In this document: one piece after another, positions 4,519 through 5,007 of the stretch
How the letters are laid out: each line of letters begins with the position of its first letter
How positions within the stretch are numbered: the first letter of the stretch is position 1
From: an archaeon
GTDB taxonomy: Archaea; Aenigmatarchaeota; Aenigmatarchaeia; CG10238-14; SCSR01
DNA: 5,007 bases
Reading direction: 5' to 3'
NCBI GenBank assembly: GCA_004297575.1
Contig: SCSR01000051.1
Location: forward strand, 1-5,007
Notes under the pieces: model-generated
Seen by the model: the letters and a program-made list of their open reading frames with translations, nothing else
What the model was told of the DNA's origin: nothing
The model's database searches: none
Translations under genes and position numbers: made by a program

Positions 4519-5007
4519 TCATTTTTCTTTCAGAATCTCTTTCATTTTCGCCTGTATCTCTTGCTTGTACTTGTCGCCGCGGTATTCCTTGGAATAGAAA
4601 TCCATCTTGGCAGCCATCGAAAGCTTGGATGCCACCAGTCGTGCGACCTTGCCCTTGAGATGCTCTGGTGCGTTCATGACAAGCGGGTGTGAGAAAATTA
4701 TTCCGAATCTTGGAGACTTGCCTTCTCCGTGCAAAAACCTAAACAGTGCCTTCTCCGCTCCGAGCAGCTGTACAGTAGAGGAAGGCATCTTGGCAATCTT
4801 TTCCATACCGCCTGCTTTTGAAATCAGCCTTGATGCTATTATCGGCCCTGCTATCTCTGTAAAGTTCGGCGCCATCTCTTTCAGCAATTTCTCCAAGTAT
4901 TCTGACAGGTATTCGCGCAAATCATACATCTCGAGAATCTTTGATGCGATTGTCTGCACTGCCTTGATATCTTCGTCCTTGAAATCAATGCCCATGCTGT
5001 TTGTCTT
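4519..5007 (-). CDS. nop5: Nop5 (Nop56/58-like) box C/D sRNP core protein, C-terminal part, 5' end outside window
   Basis: Nop5 is the scaffold of the archaeal C/D sRNP; its coiled coil dimerises, its N-terminus holds fibrillarin and its Nop domain grips L7Ae and the sRNA. The 162 visible residues run to the C-terminus. The frame is open to the window edge and starts KTNSMGID, the NSMG motif found mid-protein in Nop5, so the ATG at 4995 is internal and the true start lies beyond 5007. The coiled-coil return helix covers about 12-45. The Nop domain follows with APNF (46-49), GPIIASRLI (54-62) and MPSSTVQLLGAEKALFR (74-90), the signature of the family. It then ends KEILKEK without the long Lys/Glu tail of eukaryotic Nop56/58, as usual in archaea. 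flpA follows after five bases, the standard archaeal nop5-fibrillarin order. Confidence 0.96.
   Translation of the reverse strand, partial: KTNSMGIDFKDEDIKAVQTIASKILEMYDLREYLSEYLEKLLKEMAPNFTEIAGPIIASRLISKAGGMEKIAKMPSSTVQLLGAEKALFRFLHGEGKSPRFGIIFSHPLVMNAPEHLKGKVARLVASKLSMAAKMDFYSKEYRGDKYKQEIQAKMKEILKEK

Noticed and set aside
4995..5007. ATG at 4995 as the nop5 start
   Set aside because: The frame stays open upstream with KTNS, completing the conserved internal NSMG motif, so the gene continues past the window.

Overview
The window is archaeal chromosomal DNA. Three things show this directly. There is an archaeal/eukaryote-type ribosomal stalk pair (L10/P0 followed by L12/P1 with a GLSSLFG tail). 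There is a box C/D RNP pair (Nop5 and fibrillarin), which bacteria lack. Several AT-rich TATA-like boxes sit about 26 bp before start codons. The genes are densely packed, with 1-4 bp overlaps and intergenic gaps mostly below 110 bp. The stalk protein L10 is unusually short. Together these would fit a small-genome archaeon, possibly of the DPANN kind (Micrarchaeota-like), but that placement is inference and weak; no marker here fixes the lineage.

Layout, left to right. (1) 1-705, + strand: the 3' end of rpl10 and a complete rpl12, joined by a TAATG overlap and served by a GGAGGAGG ribosome binding site. (2) 706-749: a TTTTTAAG promoter-like box, then a HIT-family nucleotide-binding hydrolase on + (750-1160). 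(3) An Fe/Mn superoxide dismutase on - (1157-1750), whose stop codon interlocks with the HIT stop in a shared CTAG. (4) A 68 bp divergent promoter region, then a DHH/DHHA1 phosphoesterase of the RecJ-like superfamily on + (1819-2892), followed by a nested hairpin with a T-run. (5) A 62-residue zinc-ribbon protein (3032-3220) overlapping by ATGA a 42-residue ORF (3217-3345). The pair ends in a hairpin plus a pyrimidine tract that looks like a terminator. (6) A 122-residue two-helix membrane protein on + (3449-3817) behind what looks like a leaderless promoter. (7) On -, converging with it: fibrillarin (3842-4513), preceded 5 bp upstream by the C-terminal part of Nop5 (4519-5007, continuing past the window edge).

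Most genes are housekeeping. L10/L12 recruit translation factors, and Nop5/fibrillarin methylate rRNA and tRNA guided by C/D sRNAs. SOD removes superoxide, and the DHH protein is probably a nuclease or nucleotide phosphodiesterase. No CRISPR array, insertion sequence, tRNA or rRNA was seen, and no clear new defence or mobile system. The parts most worth a second look are the shortened L10, whose last residues are encoded by the L12 ribosome binding site; the unrecognised zinc-ribbon/42-residue gene pair with its own control signals; and the SD-containing hairpin after the DHH gene.
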